This document shows, in pieces, positions 1 through 7,370 of a stretch of 12,429 nt of DNA (position 1 is the first letter of the stretch; each line of letters begins with the position of its first letter). This stretch comes from Syntrophales bacterium (lineage in GTDB: Bacteria > Desulfobacterota > Syntrophia > Syntrophales > UBA5619): NCBI GenBank assembly GCA_028712015.1, contig JAQTRB010000030.1, positions 1-12,429 on the forward strand. The letters are read 5' to 3'. Position numbers and translations under genes: made by a program. Below the pieces are notes generated by a model. It searched no databases. It was not told the DNA's origin and saw only the letters and a program-made list of their open reading frames with translations.

Positions 1-1
1 C

Positions 2-262
2 AGCGCAAAGCCGGAGTGGTACCCCGGAGTGGATAATCTGGACAAGTTCTACGTCTACTATTTCACCCGCCGCTGTGAAGGTCTGGAAAAGCTCACCCAC
101 GGCTTCTGCTTATCCGTGGAAGACACAGCGCTCGTCATCCCGCCTGGAGTCAAGGCTACGCTCGTCGAGCGTGATTACATGGTCCCGGGTACACAGCGGG
201 GACCTGACTCGAAGCTCACGCTGCCTTCCATGGCGCTCAAACTTCAGAGGCCCGCGCAGTAG
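2..262 (+). CDS. C-terminal fragment of an unrecognised protein
   Basis: An open frame runs in from the left edge of the window without a stop and ends at a TAG at 260-262, so this is the 3' end of a gene whose start lies outside. About 86 residues are visible. They include a Tyr/Phe-rich stretch (FYVYYF) and a mixed, soluble-looking remainder, with no membrane segment and no motif I recognise. A GTG at 29 could be read as a start, but it has no ribosome-binding site and the frame continues upstream. The frame is weakly supported because a shorter overlapping frame exists. I propose no function. Confidence 0.45.
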   Translation, partial: SAKPEWYPGVDNLDKFYVYYFTRRCEGLEKLTHGFCLSVEDTALVIPPGVKATLVERDYMVPGTQRGPDSKLTLPSMALKLQRPAQ

Positions 263-337
263 GAAACACGGATCCGCGCGCCTCAAATTACCCGCGGGCC
301 GATCATTTTTCGGTACACAATGCAGGAGGGCGGTAAA

Positions 338-2044
338 ATGAAAACAACATCAGCTTCCGCGTTAAAATCCTTAATTCCTTGGATATCGAGCGGTATCCTC
401 TTGCTGTTGGTGTTGGTCGCTTGTTCGTCGAGCGATAACAATCCGGTGAACAACGGCCCGACTCCGAACCCGTACTTATCATCATCGTTGTACGCCATCA
501 CCCATTTTGATTCTTCCCAGAGCGACTCTACGCCCTACGGTCCTCCCTCGGGTGTCTTCACCATAGACGCAGCGACGAGACCAATTTGCTATGGCGGCCC
601 GGTAAACATCATAACGCTTGCCTCCACCGACCCAAACTACATGTGGCAAGTAGGGACCGATCGCGTCAGCTACGTGCGTAAGGGTTCTGGACAGTGGACC
701 CGGGTGGCGAAATACGAGGCCCTCGCCGACGCGACAGGCAACGCTCTACCGGCTATTCCGGATGATAATTTCCGTGCCTTCGGCGAGTCGACCGCGGTGG
801 GAATGAACACGGCCTCGATGGATACGTACCTGAAACGTCTTTTCGGCGCCAATTACGATAAACGCTTCGGGAGTGGGTCGTATGTGTTGGTCGATAAAGA
901 TAACGTGCTCTATACCAATTACGGCGACACTCTCTACGGATTTGCATTGAGCGACCCGGACAACCCTTCCGCAGGCATAACGGCTCGCTATAAAATGGAG
1001 AATATGGTTGCTACGATTCAAGGCGCCGACCCCGCTCCGCCGCCCGGCACACGGCTTTTTGGTCTTTCCATGACCTACGACGGTCATCTGATCGTCACTT
1101 TCAGCAATGGCGTGGCCGTTATCGACAGGGATCTCAACGTTGCCTCCAAATCATTTTACCGGTTTGCAAATACGGAGTACGTTAGCAACTCGATTGCCGT
1201 CGACGAAAAGAACGGCATTTATGTCGCAAGCGGCGGCAGCAGCATCGCGAGCGTCGGCGTGATGCGCAAGCTGGTCTGGACCGGCACGGCTCTCTCCGAT
1301 AGTGAAGTTGACGGCGCGTGGTCGAGCCCCTATGACTCCTCCGAAGCGGAACTTCCCCCGATTATCAAGTTTGGAAACGGCACGGGAGCCACACCGACGC
1401 TTATGGGCTTCGGCAATGACGCTGACAAACTTGTAGTCATAACGGATGGCGCCAAGCAGATGAAACTGGTGGCATTCTGGCGGGACAAGATCCCCGAGGG
1501 ATTCATCCAAAAACCGGGTACGGCGTCTCGGCGCATCGCAGGGCAAATTCAGGTAACGTGCGGTTTTGCAACCCTCCCCGAGTGGATACAGTCGGAGCAG
1601 TCCGTAGTCGTATCCGGATATGGGGCCTTTGTCGTGAACAACATTCCGCAAACTGTCGACACTGCCATTCGAAGCGCAAACAGGATCCTTGCGGTATCTC
1701 TCATGGGTCCGGCATATCCCACCTCTTATGGCGCTGAGCGTTTTCAATGGGACTCATCAACGCACGAATGGGTTTCCGCGTGGGCGCGATCAGATGTCTC
1801 ATCGACCAGTATGATTCCGGTGCACAGCCGGTCGGGGAATCTGGCCGTCATAAACGGTTATAGGCCGTCATACGGATGGGAGGTACTCGGACTTGATTGG
1901 AGTACAGGCAACACCGTCCATCAAACAATCTTCGGCAATAAAAACTCGGGAAACGGGGCATACGCAATTCTGCAGTATTTGGACAACAACGACCTGCTTT
2001 TCAATTCTTTTGCAGGCCCAATTCGTATCCATCATGGCAACTGA
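338..2044 (+). CDS. Secreted lipoprotein, possible beta-propeller-like fold, function unknown
   Basis: A 568-residue protein. The start is set at 338 because a strong ribosome-binding site (AGGAGGGCGG, 324-333) sits just before it; an in-frame ATG at 320 lies upstream of that site. Residues 1-29 form a lipoprotein signal: Lys2 and Lys10, a hydrophobic run (ILLLLVLV, 20-27) and a lipobox LVAC with Cys29 as the lipidation site. Ser, not Asp, follows the Cys, which favours the outer membrane over inner-membrane retention. A Ser/Asn/Pro-rich linker comes next. The body has short beta-type segments with recurring G-L/V and D-G patterns (for example LSMTYDGHLIVTF followed by GVAVIDRDL), like NHL/SMP-30 or PQQ-type propeller blades. 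I see no catalytic motif. It stands alone, with a 75-base gap upstream and 258 bases to the next annotated gene downstream. The lipoprotein call is firm, the fold is a guess and the function is unknown. Confidence 0.85.
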   Translation: MKTTSASALKSLIPWISSGILLLLVLVACSSSDNNPVNNGPTPNPYLSSSLYAITHFDSSQSDSTPYGPPSGVFTIDAATRPICYGGPVNIITLASTDPNYMWQVGTDRVSYVRKGSGQWTRVAKYEALADATGNALPAIPDDNFRAFGESTAVGMNTASMDTYLKRLFGANYDKRFGSGSYVLVDKDNVLYTNYGDTLYGFALSDPDNPSAGITARYKMENMVATIQGADPAPPPGTRLFGLSMTYDGHLIVTFSNGVAVIDRDLNVASKSFYRFANTEYVSNSIAVDEKNGIYVASGGSSIASVGVMRKLVWTGTALSDSEVDGAWSSPYDSSEAELPPIIKFGNGTGATPTLMGFGNDADKLVVITDGAKQMKLVAFWRDKIPEGFIQKPGTASRRIAGQIQVTCGFATLPEWIQSEQSVVVSGYGAFVVNNIPQTVDTAIRSANRILAVSLMGPAYPTSYGAERFQWDSSTHEWVSAWARSDVSSTSMIPVHSRSGNLAVINGYRPSYGWEVLGLDWSTGNTVHQTIFGNKNSGNGAYAILQYLDNNDLLFNSFAGPIRIHHGN

Positions 2045-2164
2045 TCGAACCGCAGACCTTGAAAAACTATTTTGGTTGCCGGATAGAGCGTGTCCGCGTT
2101 TTATCCGACCGTTCCTTCAATCAGTCGAGATCTCTTTCAATCTGTATTCATTGCCGTTTTTCCA

Positions 2165-2193
2165 TTGACACCCAATCTTCTCGTGCCTATACT
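2165..2193 (+). promoter_or_regulatory. Near-consensus sigma70 promoter for the zinc-ribbon gene
   Basis: TTGACA at 2165-2170 is a perfect -35 hexamer. A 17-base spacer follows, then TATACT at 2188-2193, which matches the -10 consensus at five of six positions. Transcription would start near 2200, leaving a leader of about 100 bases before the zinc-ribbon start at 2303. The rest of the 2045-2276 gap shows nothing else I can support. Confidence 0.7.
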
Positions 2194-2252
2194 CCAACTA
2201 CGGAAACGCAGTGCTCCCTCAATTCGGCGCAAAGAATAGGGTGGACGCACAT

Positions 2253-2275
2253 TCTCTTCTTCTCGGAGGAAGAGA
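2253..2275 (+). promoter_or_regulatory. Leader hairpin that would mask a Shine-Dalgarno sequence
   Basis: Bases 2253-2261 can pair with 2267-2275 (nine pairs, one of them G-U) around a five-base loop, CTCGG. The loop and 3' arm contain GGAGG (2265-2269), which lies seven bases before an ATG at 2277. Folding would hide that ribosome-binding site. The real zinc-ribbon start at 2303 has its own GGGAGG at 2292-2297. This could be a translational control element or a chance pairing of pyrimidine- and purine-rich runs; no known riboswitch class is recognised. Confidence 0.25.
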
Positions 2276-2276
2276 G

Positions 2277-2351
2277 ATGGAATCTGAAGATGGGAGGTCT
2301 CTATGCCGATCAAACCAACGGAACATGAAGATGAATATTTCGCGCGGATAG
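2277..2351 (+). CDS. Possible 24-residue leader ORF overlapping the zinc-ribbon start
   Basis: ATG at 2277 is preceded by GGAGG with a seven-base spacer. The frame runs 24 codons to a TAG at 2349-2351, overlapping the first 16 codons of the zinc-ribbon gene in another frame. The peptide (begins MESEDGRS) is hydrophilic and matches nothing I know. Support is only the strong ribosome-binding site and its position. It could serve translational coupling, or it may not be made. Confidence 0.2.
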   Translation: MESEDGRSLCRSNQRNMKMNISRG

Positions 2352-2608
2352 AACAGGAGATGAAAAAAAAGATCAAGGAGCAGAAGAGGAAACGGGCATC
2401 GAAAGAGGAAAGAGAGAAATTGAGAGAACTGCACTTTAGGAAATGTCCGAAGTGTGGAATGGATCTTATCGAAATCGATTTCAAGGGCATGAAGATCGAT
2501 GAATGTACCGACTGCAGAGGAATGTGGCTTGACGCAGGCGAATTCGATTCCATGGTAAAAATGGACAAACTTGTTTTGGAAAGACTTTTTAACGTGTTCA
2601 AGAAATAG
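2303..2608 (+). CDS. TFIIB-type zinc-ribbon (zf-TFIIB) protein
   Basis: A 101-residue protein with ribosome-binding site GGGAGG at 2292-2297, five bases before the ATG. Residues about 10-45 are highly charged (Glu/Lys/Arg) and helical, probably a coiled coil. Residues 48-85 are a zf-TFIIB domain: Cys48-x2-Cys51 and Cys68-x2-Cys71 would bind one zinc, followed by the family signature GMWLDAGEF (73-81). Small bacterial proteins of this family are common and mostly uncharacterised; a nucleic-acid or protein-binding role is assumed, not shown. The gene appears to have its own promoter (2165-2193). Its base composition is visibly more AT-rich than the 9221-12390 genes. Domain call firm, cellular role unknown. 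Confidence 0.88.
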   Translation: MPIKPTEHEDEYFARIEQEMKKKIKEQKRKRASKEEREKLRELHFRKCPKCGMDLIEIDFKGMKIDECTDCRGMWLDAGEFDSMVKMDKLVLERLFNVFKK

Positions 2609-2632
2609 AGGGTACAGGTTGGCAGCGTACTT

Positions 2633-2929
2633 TTGCTTGTTTCCTCCTTGATTTTCATCATCAGCTTACTGATCCTGTTTGTTTCCGCACGATTCTTGAC
2701 GGGGGCAGCAGAAAAACGGGGCCATCATTTCGGCATGTCGTCCTTTGCGATCGGAGTGTTCATCGTCGGCATCGGCATTTATATCGGGGCCGACGATACA
2801 GTAGTAAATACAAAATGGCAGTTATCGTCCTCATCAACTGGGCACAAGAAACCATCCGTAAAAGCTATAACCAGATGGAGAAGGCTATTGATTGCGGACG
2901 ACAAGCATGAAGGAGCATCTCATGGGTAA
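2633..2929 (+). pseudogene. Probable N-terminal remnant of a CaCA-family Na+/Ca2+ exchanger
   Basis: An open frame follows the zinc-ribbon stop in the same frame. It has only a TTG start (2633) and no convincing ribosome-binding site. The first ~50 residues contain two hydrophobic segments and resemble the first transmembrane part of YrbG-like calcium/cation antiporters: a hydrophobic helix, S-A-R-F-L, then FG-M-x4-IG-V-x2-VGIG. In the family this is followed by the conserved GTSLPE motif and about 300 more residues. Here the match stops at about residue 48 and an unrelated Ser/Lys/Arg-rich tail (about 2780-2929) runs to the stop, overlapping the pirin start by eight bases. A different frame, 2815-2910, encodes 31 residues that look equally protein-like, which suggests a scrambled junction. 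Alternatively it is a real small membrane protein. The alignment is from memory. Confidence 0.45.
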
Positions 2930-3767
2930 ATCACGGGAAATCCGTCGGATCGTGACCGGCTCAAACCAGGTCGATGGCGCGGGCGTCAAGTTGGTCCGCG
3001 TGATTGGTCGCGCGGATGTCGAGGATTTCGATCCTTTTTTGATGTTGGATGCCTTTGATTCACGCAATTCCGAGGACTACATTAAGGGCTTTCCTTGGCA
3101 CCCCCATCGGGGTATTGAAACCGTCACTTATCTGATTTCCGGCGACATCGAACATGGTGACAGCCTGGGCAATAGAGGCCATATCCTCTCGGGCGGCTGC
3201 CAATGGATGACTGCCGGGAGCGGGATCCTCCACCAGGAAATGCCGCAGCCCGCCGAAAGGATGCTTGGGTTTCAGCTCTGGCTGAATCTGCCGCGCAAGG
3301 ACAAATGGGCGCATCCTCAATACCGCGACATCACCGCAGCCCTGATTCCCAAAGCGCAGGAAAAGAGCGGTACGGTGGGCGTCATCTCCGGAACCTATGG
3401 CAAAACGCAAGGTGCGACCCAGGGCGATTATGTGCCGGCCTTGATCCTGGATGTAGACCTGAAACCGAACGCTCAATGGCACATGGCGATCGATAGAGAT
3501 TTTACCCTGTTTATCTACATCGTGCAGGGCGAAGGATTTTTCGATTCCGCCGCACAGCGCATAGCAAGCCACCGAGCCATTCTCTTTGGCGAAGGCGATG
3601 AGTTTGCGATTCAGGCAGGGCGAGAAGGTCTGCGATTTGTGCTTTTCTCCGGCAGGCCGCTGAAGGAACCTGTGGCCTGGGGCGGCCCCATTGTCATGAA
3701 TACCCGGGAAGAGCTCGATGCGGCTTTTAGAGAGCTCGACGAAGGCACATTTATCAAGAACCTTTAA
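2922..3767 (+). CDS. Pirin family protein (bicupin)
   Basis: A 281-residue protein, the usual pirin length. The start at 2922 is preferred because AAGGAG (2909-2914) lies seven bases upstream; ATG at 2907 lacks such a site. The amino-terminal cupin carries the pirin signature: HPH at residues 60-62 within W-HPH-RG-IETVTYL, then H104-Q-E106 within GILHQEM. His60, His62, His104 and Glu106 correspond to the four metal ligands of human pirin, so an Fe-type centre should form. The C-terminal half is the second, non-metal cupin. Pirins include quercetin 2,3-dioxygenases and redox-sensing regulators; which applies cannot be read from the sequence. The next gene is a copper ATPase 61 bases downstream, and whether the two are co-transcribed is unclear. 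Confidence 0.93.
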   Translation: MGKSREIRRIVTGSNQVDGAGVKLVRVIGRADVEDFDPFLMLDAFDSRNSEDYIKGFPWHPHRGIETVTYLISGDIEHGDSLGNRGHILSGGCQWMTAGSGILHQEMPQPAERMLGFQLWLNLPRKDKWAHPQYRDITAALIPKAQEKSGTVGVISGTYGKTQGATQGDYVPALILDVDLKPNAQWHMAIDRDFTLFIYIVQGEGFFDSAAQRIASHRAILFGEGDEFAIQAGREGLRFVLFSGRPLKEPVAWGGPIVMNTREELDAAFRELDEGTFIKNL

Positions 3768-3773
3768 AGAGCA

Positions 3774-3791
3774 TCCGGAATAATATCCGGA
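3774..3791. repeat. Inverted repeat TCCGGA-N6-TCCGGA upstream of the copper ATPase
   Basis: TCCGGA occurs at 3774-3779 and again at 3786-3791, separated by ATAATA. Each copy is itself palindromic, so the pair is both a direct and an inverted repeat and could form a six-pair hairpin with a six-base loop. It lies in the 61-base gap between pirin and the ATPase, 38 bases before the ATPase start. It could be an operator or a weak attenuator. It has no T-run and does not match the CueR- or CsoR-type sites I know. Confidence 0.3.
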
Positions 3792-3828
3792 CGATGAAAT
3801 TTCTTCAACTGAAGCACAGGGTGAGTCA

Positions 3829-6051
3829 ATGAGCTACACCTGTCCCATGCATCCTGAAGTTCAACGACAGGGACCCGGCCATTGTCCAAAGTGTGGGATG
3901 GCATTGGAGCCCATGGACATACCGGCCACTGCGACGATAACCGAGTATACCTGTCCCATGCATCCTGAAGTCGTGCAGGATCATCCCGGCAATTGTCCCA
4001 AATGCGGCATGGCCCTGGAACCGGTAACCGTCGGCGTCGAGGAAAATAATAAAGAACTCATCGACATGAGTCGCCGTTTTTGGATCTGCACCGTGTTGGC
4101 TTTGCCGGTGTTTTTCCTGGCGATGATTGCCGATATGATGCCTTCCTGGTTGCCGGATTGGCTTTCGCTGCGAGCGGTTCAATGGATCGAATTTGCGTTG
4201 GCCACGCCAGTCGTATTGTGGGGAGGGTGGCCATTTTTCGTTCGCGGCTGGCAATCCGTCCGGACATGGAATCTCAACATGTTCACCCTGATTGCGCTGG
4301 GCGTTTCGGTCGCCTGGGTGTACAGCGTCGCGGCCCTGTTGTTTCCACAGATTTTTCCACCCGTTATGCAAATGGAAGGCGGCTTGGTTGCCGTTTACTT
4401 TGAAGCGGCGGCCGTGATCACGGCCCTGGTACTGCTGGGACAGGTTCTTGAACTGCGCGCCCGTTCGCGAACCAATGCGGCCATCCAGATGCTGCTCGGC
4501 CTCGCTCCGAATACGGCGCGCATCGTGCGAAAGGACGGAGCGGAAGAAGATATTCCGCTGGAACATGTGCAGCCCGGCGATATCTTGCGTGTTCGTCCCG
4601 GCGAGAAAGTTCCTGTGGATGGTACGGTCGTCGATGGTGAAAGCAACGTAGACGAATCCATGGTCACGGGTGAACCCATCCCGATCGTAAAATCAGCAGG
4701 TGAGAGACTCATCGGTGCGACGGTGAACGGAACGGGCAGCCTATTGATGCGGGCGGAAAAGGTCGGCGCCGATACCTTGCTTGCACAAATTGTTCATATG
4801 GTCGCCGAAGCGCAGCGCTCGCGGGCGCCCATTCAAAAACTGGCCGATGTCGTGGCCGGTTATTTTGTCCCCGCCGTGGTTGGCGTTGCCGTGTCTGCCT
4901 TTATCGTTTGGTGGGTGTGGGGACCGGAGCCGCGCCTGGCACACGCCATTGTGAATGCCGTTGCCGTGCTGATCATCGCCTGTCCCTGCGCGCTGGGACT
5001 GGCTACCCCCATTTCGATCATGGTGGGAACGGGGCGTGGCGCAACGGCCGGAGTCTTGATCAAGAATGCCGAAGCACTGGAGATCATGGAAAAGGTCGAT
5101 ACCCTGGTTGTAGACAAAACCGGCACGCTGACCGAAGGCAAGCCAACGCTGGTCGCAGTGCAAGCGGAAGCAGGCTTTACCGAAAAGGAGGTATTGCGGA
5201 TAGCCGCCAGCCTCGAACGCGCAAGTGAGCATCCGTTGGCGGCGGCGATTGTGCGGGGAGCGGAAGAAAAGGGGATTGATCTGGTCAAGACCGATCATTT
5301 CCAGTCTGTTACCGGCAAAGGCGTCACGGGGGAAGTCGATGGATCTACCGTGGCGGCCGGCAATGTAAGCCTTTTGGAAAGCCTGGGGATTGGCACGAGC
5401 GACTTATCCGAACGGGCCGACAGCCTGCGCACGGAAGGCAAAACGGTGATGCTGATTGCGATTAACGGCAAGGCAGCGGGCTTGATCGGCGTCGCCGACC
5501 CCATCAAAGACTCCACTGCCGAAGCCGTTCGCGATTTGCATGCCGAAGGGATCCGGATCGTGATGCTCACCGGCGATAATCACATCACCGCGAAAGCCGT
5601 TGCCGATAAACTGGGGATCGATCAGGTCCATGCGCAAGTATTTCCGGAACAAAAAGCCGAACTCATCAAGCAGCTTCAAGCCGATGGCCGGATCGTCGCC
5701 ATGGCCGGCGACGGGATCAACGATGCCCCGGCGCTGGCCCAGGCCCAGGTCGGAATCGCCATGGGAACGGGCACCGATGTGGCGATCGAAAGCGCCGGCG
5801 TGACTTTGGTTAAGGGCGACTTACGGGGCATTGTCCGAGCCAGACGATTGAGCCGTGCGACCATGCGGAACATCCGACAGAACTTGTTCTTTGCCTTCAT
5901 TTACAACACGGCGGGCGTCCCGATTGCCGCGGGTGTCCTCTATCCGTTTTTCGGGATTCTGTTATCACCGATGATCGCCGCCGCGGCCATGAGCTTCAGC
6001 TCGGTTTCCGTGATCGTCAATTCGCTCAGACTCAGGCAGACACAATTGTAA
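3829..6051 (+). CDS. Cu(I)/Ag(I)-exporting P1B-1 ATPase with two HMBD domains
   Basis: A 740-residue inner-membrane pump that exports monovalent copper or silver by ATP hydrolysis. In place of the common HMA domain, the N terminus has two heavy-metal-binding (HMBD) modules: YTCPMHPEV at 3-11 with CPKCGM at 19-24, and again at 40-48 with CPKCGM at 56-61. All catalytic landmarks are present: TGE 280-282 (phosphatase loop), C385-P-C387 in the transport helix, D429-KTGT (phosphorylated Asp), H468-P469 (nucleotide site) and GDGIND 627-632. Y692-N693 in TM7 and M721-S-F-S-S725 in TM8 together with CPC define the P1B-1 copper/silver subtype. The ribosome-binding site GGGTGAG is modest. No chaperone, CopY/CsoR or CueR regulator gene is visible nearby. 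The sequence is complete with no frameshift. Cu versus Ag cannot be separated. Confidence 0.95.
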   Translation: MSYTCPMHPEVQRQGPGHCPKCGMALEPMDIPATATITEYTCPMHPEVVQDHPGNCPKCGMALEPVTVGVEENNKELIDMSRRFWICTVLALPVFFLAMIADMMPSWLPDWLSLRAVQWIEFALATPVVLWGGWPFFVRGWQSVRTWNLNMFTLIALGVSVAWVYSVAALLFPQIFPPVMQMEGGLVAVYFEAAAVITALVLLGQVLELRARSRTNAAIQMLLGLAPNTARIVRKDGAEEDIPLEHVQPGDILRVRPGEKVPVDGTVVDGESNVDESMVTGEPIPIVKSAGERLIGATVNGTGSLLMRAEKVGADTLLAQIVHMVAEAQRSRAPIQKLADVVAGYFVPAVVGVAVSAFIVWWVWGPEPRLAHAIVNAVAVLIIACPCALGLATPISIMVGTGRGATAGVLIKNAEALEIMEKVDTLVVDKTGTLTEGKPTLVAVQAEAGFTEKEVLRIAASLERASEHPLAAAIVRGAEEKGIDLVKTDHFQSVTGKGVTGEVDGSTVAAGNVSLLESLGIGTSDLSERADSLRTEGKTVMLIAINGKAAGLIGVADPIKDSTAEAVRDLHAEGIRIVMLTGDNHITAKAVADKLGIDQVHAQVFPEQKAELIKQLQADGRIVAMAGDGINDAPALAQAQVGIAMGTGTDVAIESAGVTLVKGDLRGIVRARRLSRATMRNIRQNLFFAFIYNTAGVPIAAGVLYPFFGILLSPMIAAAAMSFSSVSVIVNSLRLRQTQL
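3838..3971 (+). repeat. In-frame tandem duplication encoding the two HMBD modules
   Basis: Two copies of an identical 23-base stretch start at 3838 and 3949, 111 bases (37 codons) apart, and the similarity extends through the CPKCGMALEP codons of each module. Identity is complete only in the first part; the middle and linker have diverged. This is an ancient or partly homogenised internal duplication of a single metal-binding module. Confidence 0.8.
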
Positions 6052-6189
6052 AACGTGAAAAACAGGGAGGTCCCATACATTCACGATGTCTGAGCGTATT
6101 TGCCAGGGGGCCAAGGTATCCGTCTGTCACCGTTTTTCAGTCGTGGCGAAGATGCACGACAATTGAGATTTCAAAGAAAGGAGATTCCA

Positions 6190-7311
6190 ATGACTTGCCA
6201 TCCCTATTCGGAACGTGTAGCCCGCTGCGCCGGGCTGATGAAGACCGCCGGACTCGACGTCCTGCTCCTCGCCAAACCGGCGAATATGGCCTATCTGACG
6301 GGCGACGGGCGGTTATGCGCCTATGCGATGATCACGAAGGAAGGAAAGGTGGCCCTCGGCGTCCCCTCGACGGATGTGGAGGACGTGAAGCGTCTGGCCT
6401 GTTTCGATCACCTCACCGGATTTGAAGACGAAGTGGGGATGATCCATTCCATTGCCCACCATTTCAAACATTTTGAGATTCAGGAAGGAAGCGTGGGGCT
6501 GGAGTACACCTTTCTGACCCACTCCATGATGGGCATGCTGACCCATCCGCACGGCAAGCCGGAGAAGATAATCGCGAAGGATTGCACGCCCATCCTGTCC
6601 GCTTTGCGTATCGCCAAGGAGGATGGCGAGATCGAGAGGATCAGAGCCGCGGCATCTGTTGCCGTCGCCGGGATGGCGGCTGCCGTAAAGATCCTGAAAC
6701 CGGGGCTCACGGAGAGTCGGGTAGCTGCCGAGGCCGAGTACGCCTTGCGACAGGCCGGGGCGGATGAATTCTGGCGGACCTATGTCTGCTCCGGCCCCCG
6801 GACGAACATCGCCCACGGTCTGCCCACCCAAAGACGGATTCAAGAAGGTGACCTCGTCATGATGGACATCCATCCGATCGTCAACGGTTATAGCGCCGAT
6901 ATCTGCCGGACGGTCTGCGTCGGAAAACCGACGACGGAGCAGCAGGCCGCCTATGACCTCTATCTGAAGGCCCAGCAGGCGACGATCGCCCGGGTGAAGA
7001 CCGGTGTCGGAATGGTCGAGCTCGACGAGATTCTCCACGGAATCATTCGGGACGGGGGACATGGCGACCATCTTTTCGGCCCAACGATGCACGGCGTCGG
7101 CATCGAGTTCGAGGAGGCGCCCCTGCCGCCCGGCCACGCCTTTTTCCATGGCGAGAAGGCGCCGCCGCCCCTCGCGACCAATGTAGTGATCGCCGTCGGC
7201 AACTGCGGCCTCTACACCGGACCCTGGGGTGTGCGTGTCGAGGATACTGTGGTCGTGAAACCTGAAGGTCCTGAGGTCCTGACGGACTTTGCCCGTACAC
7301 TGGAATCCTGA
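6190..7311 (+). CDS. M24 family protein (aminopeptidase P/creatinase fold) with altered active site
   Basis: A 373-residue soluble protein. The start at 6190 is set by AAAGGAG (6177-6183), six bases upstream; the frame is open back to a TTG at 6100 but has no site there. Residues about 1-150 are the creatinase N-terminal domain and about 155-365 the pita-bread M24 domain. Three metal-ligand positions are intact: D226 (MDIHP), D237 (YSADI), 11 residues apart as usual, and H301 (MHGVG). E351 (VRVED) is also kept. Two positions differ. The second His of the usual HGxGxxxHE motif is Glu308, and the Glu of the usual EPGxY motif is Asn338 (GNCGLY). It could be a peptidase with changed chemistry, a non-peptidase hydrolase like creatinase, or inactive. 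The next gene starts 59 bases downstream and may share its transcript. Family firm, substrate unknown. Confidence 0.9.
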   Translation: MTCHPYSERVARCAGLMKTAGLDVLLLAKPANMAYLTGDGRLCAYAMITKEGKVALGVPSTDVEDVKRLACFDHLTGFEDEVGMIHSIAHHFKHFEIQEGSVGLEYTFLTHSMMGMLTHPHGKPEKIIAKDCTPILSALRIAKEDGEIERIRAAASVAVAGMAAAVKILKPGLTESRVAAEAEYALRQAGADEFWRTYVCSGPRTNIAHGLPTQRRIQEGDLVMMDIHPIVNGYSADICRTVCVGKPTTEQQAAYDLYLKAQQATIARVKTGVGMVELDEILHGIIRDGGHGDHLFGPTMHGVGIEFEEAPLPPGHAFFHGEKAPPPLATNVVIAVGNCGLYTGPWGVRVEDTVVVKPEGPEVLTDFARTLES

Positions 7312-7370
7312 ACCGATGGAATATCGCTGGTCAGAAACACACAGCATTTCATAACGAAAGGAGTTCATAC

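Noticed and set aside
2080..2107. CGGATA...TATCCG as a terminator after the lipoprotein gene
   Set aside because: The arms are only six bases with a 16-base loop and no T-run follows, so I cannot call a terminator.
2137..2661. 174-codon minus-strand frame across the zinc-ribbon gene
   Set aside because: It is antisense to a gene with clear Cys-x2-Cys zinc-ribbon motifs, and its Ser/Phe/Leu-rich translation is typical of the reverse of a Lys/Glu-rich gene.
2892..2921. Longer pirin start points at 2892 and 2907
   Set aside because: No ribosome-binding site fits them, whereas AAGGAG is well placed for 2922.
6086..6166. Small 26-codon ORF after the copper ATPase
   Set aside because: GGGAGG lies too far upstream (about 14 bases), the peptide resembles nothing and the sequence shows no other support.
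6100..6189. 30-residue upstream extension of the M24 protein
   Set aside because: It starts at a TTG without a ribosome-binding site and does not look like the creatinase N-terminal domain; the ATG at 6190 has a strong site.
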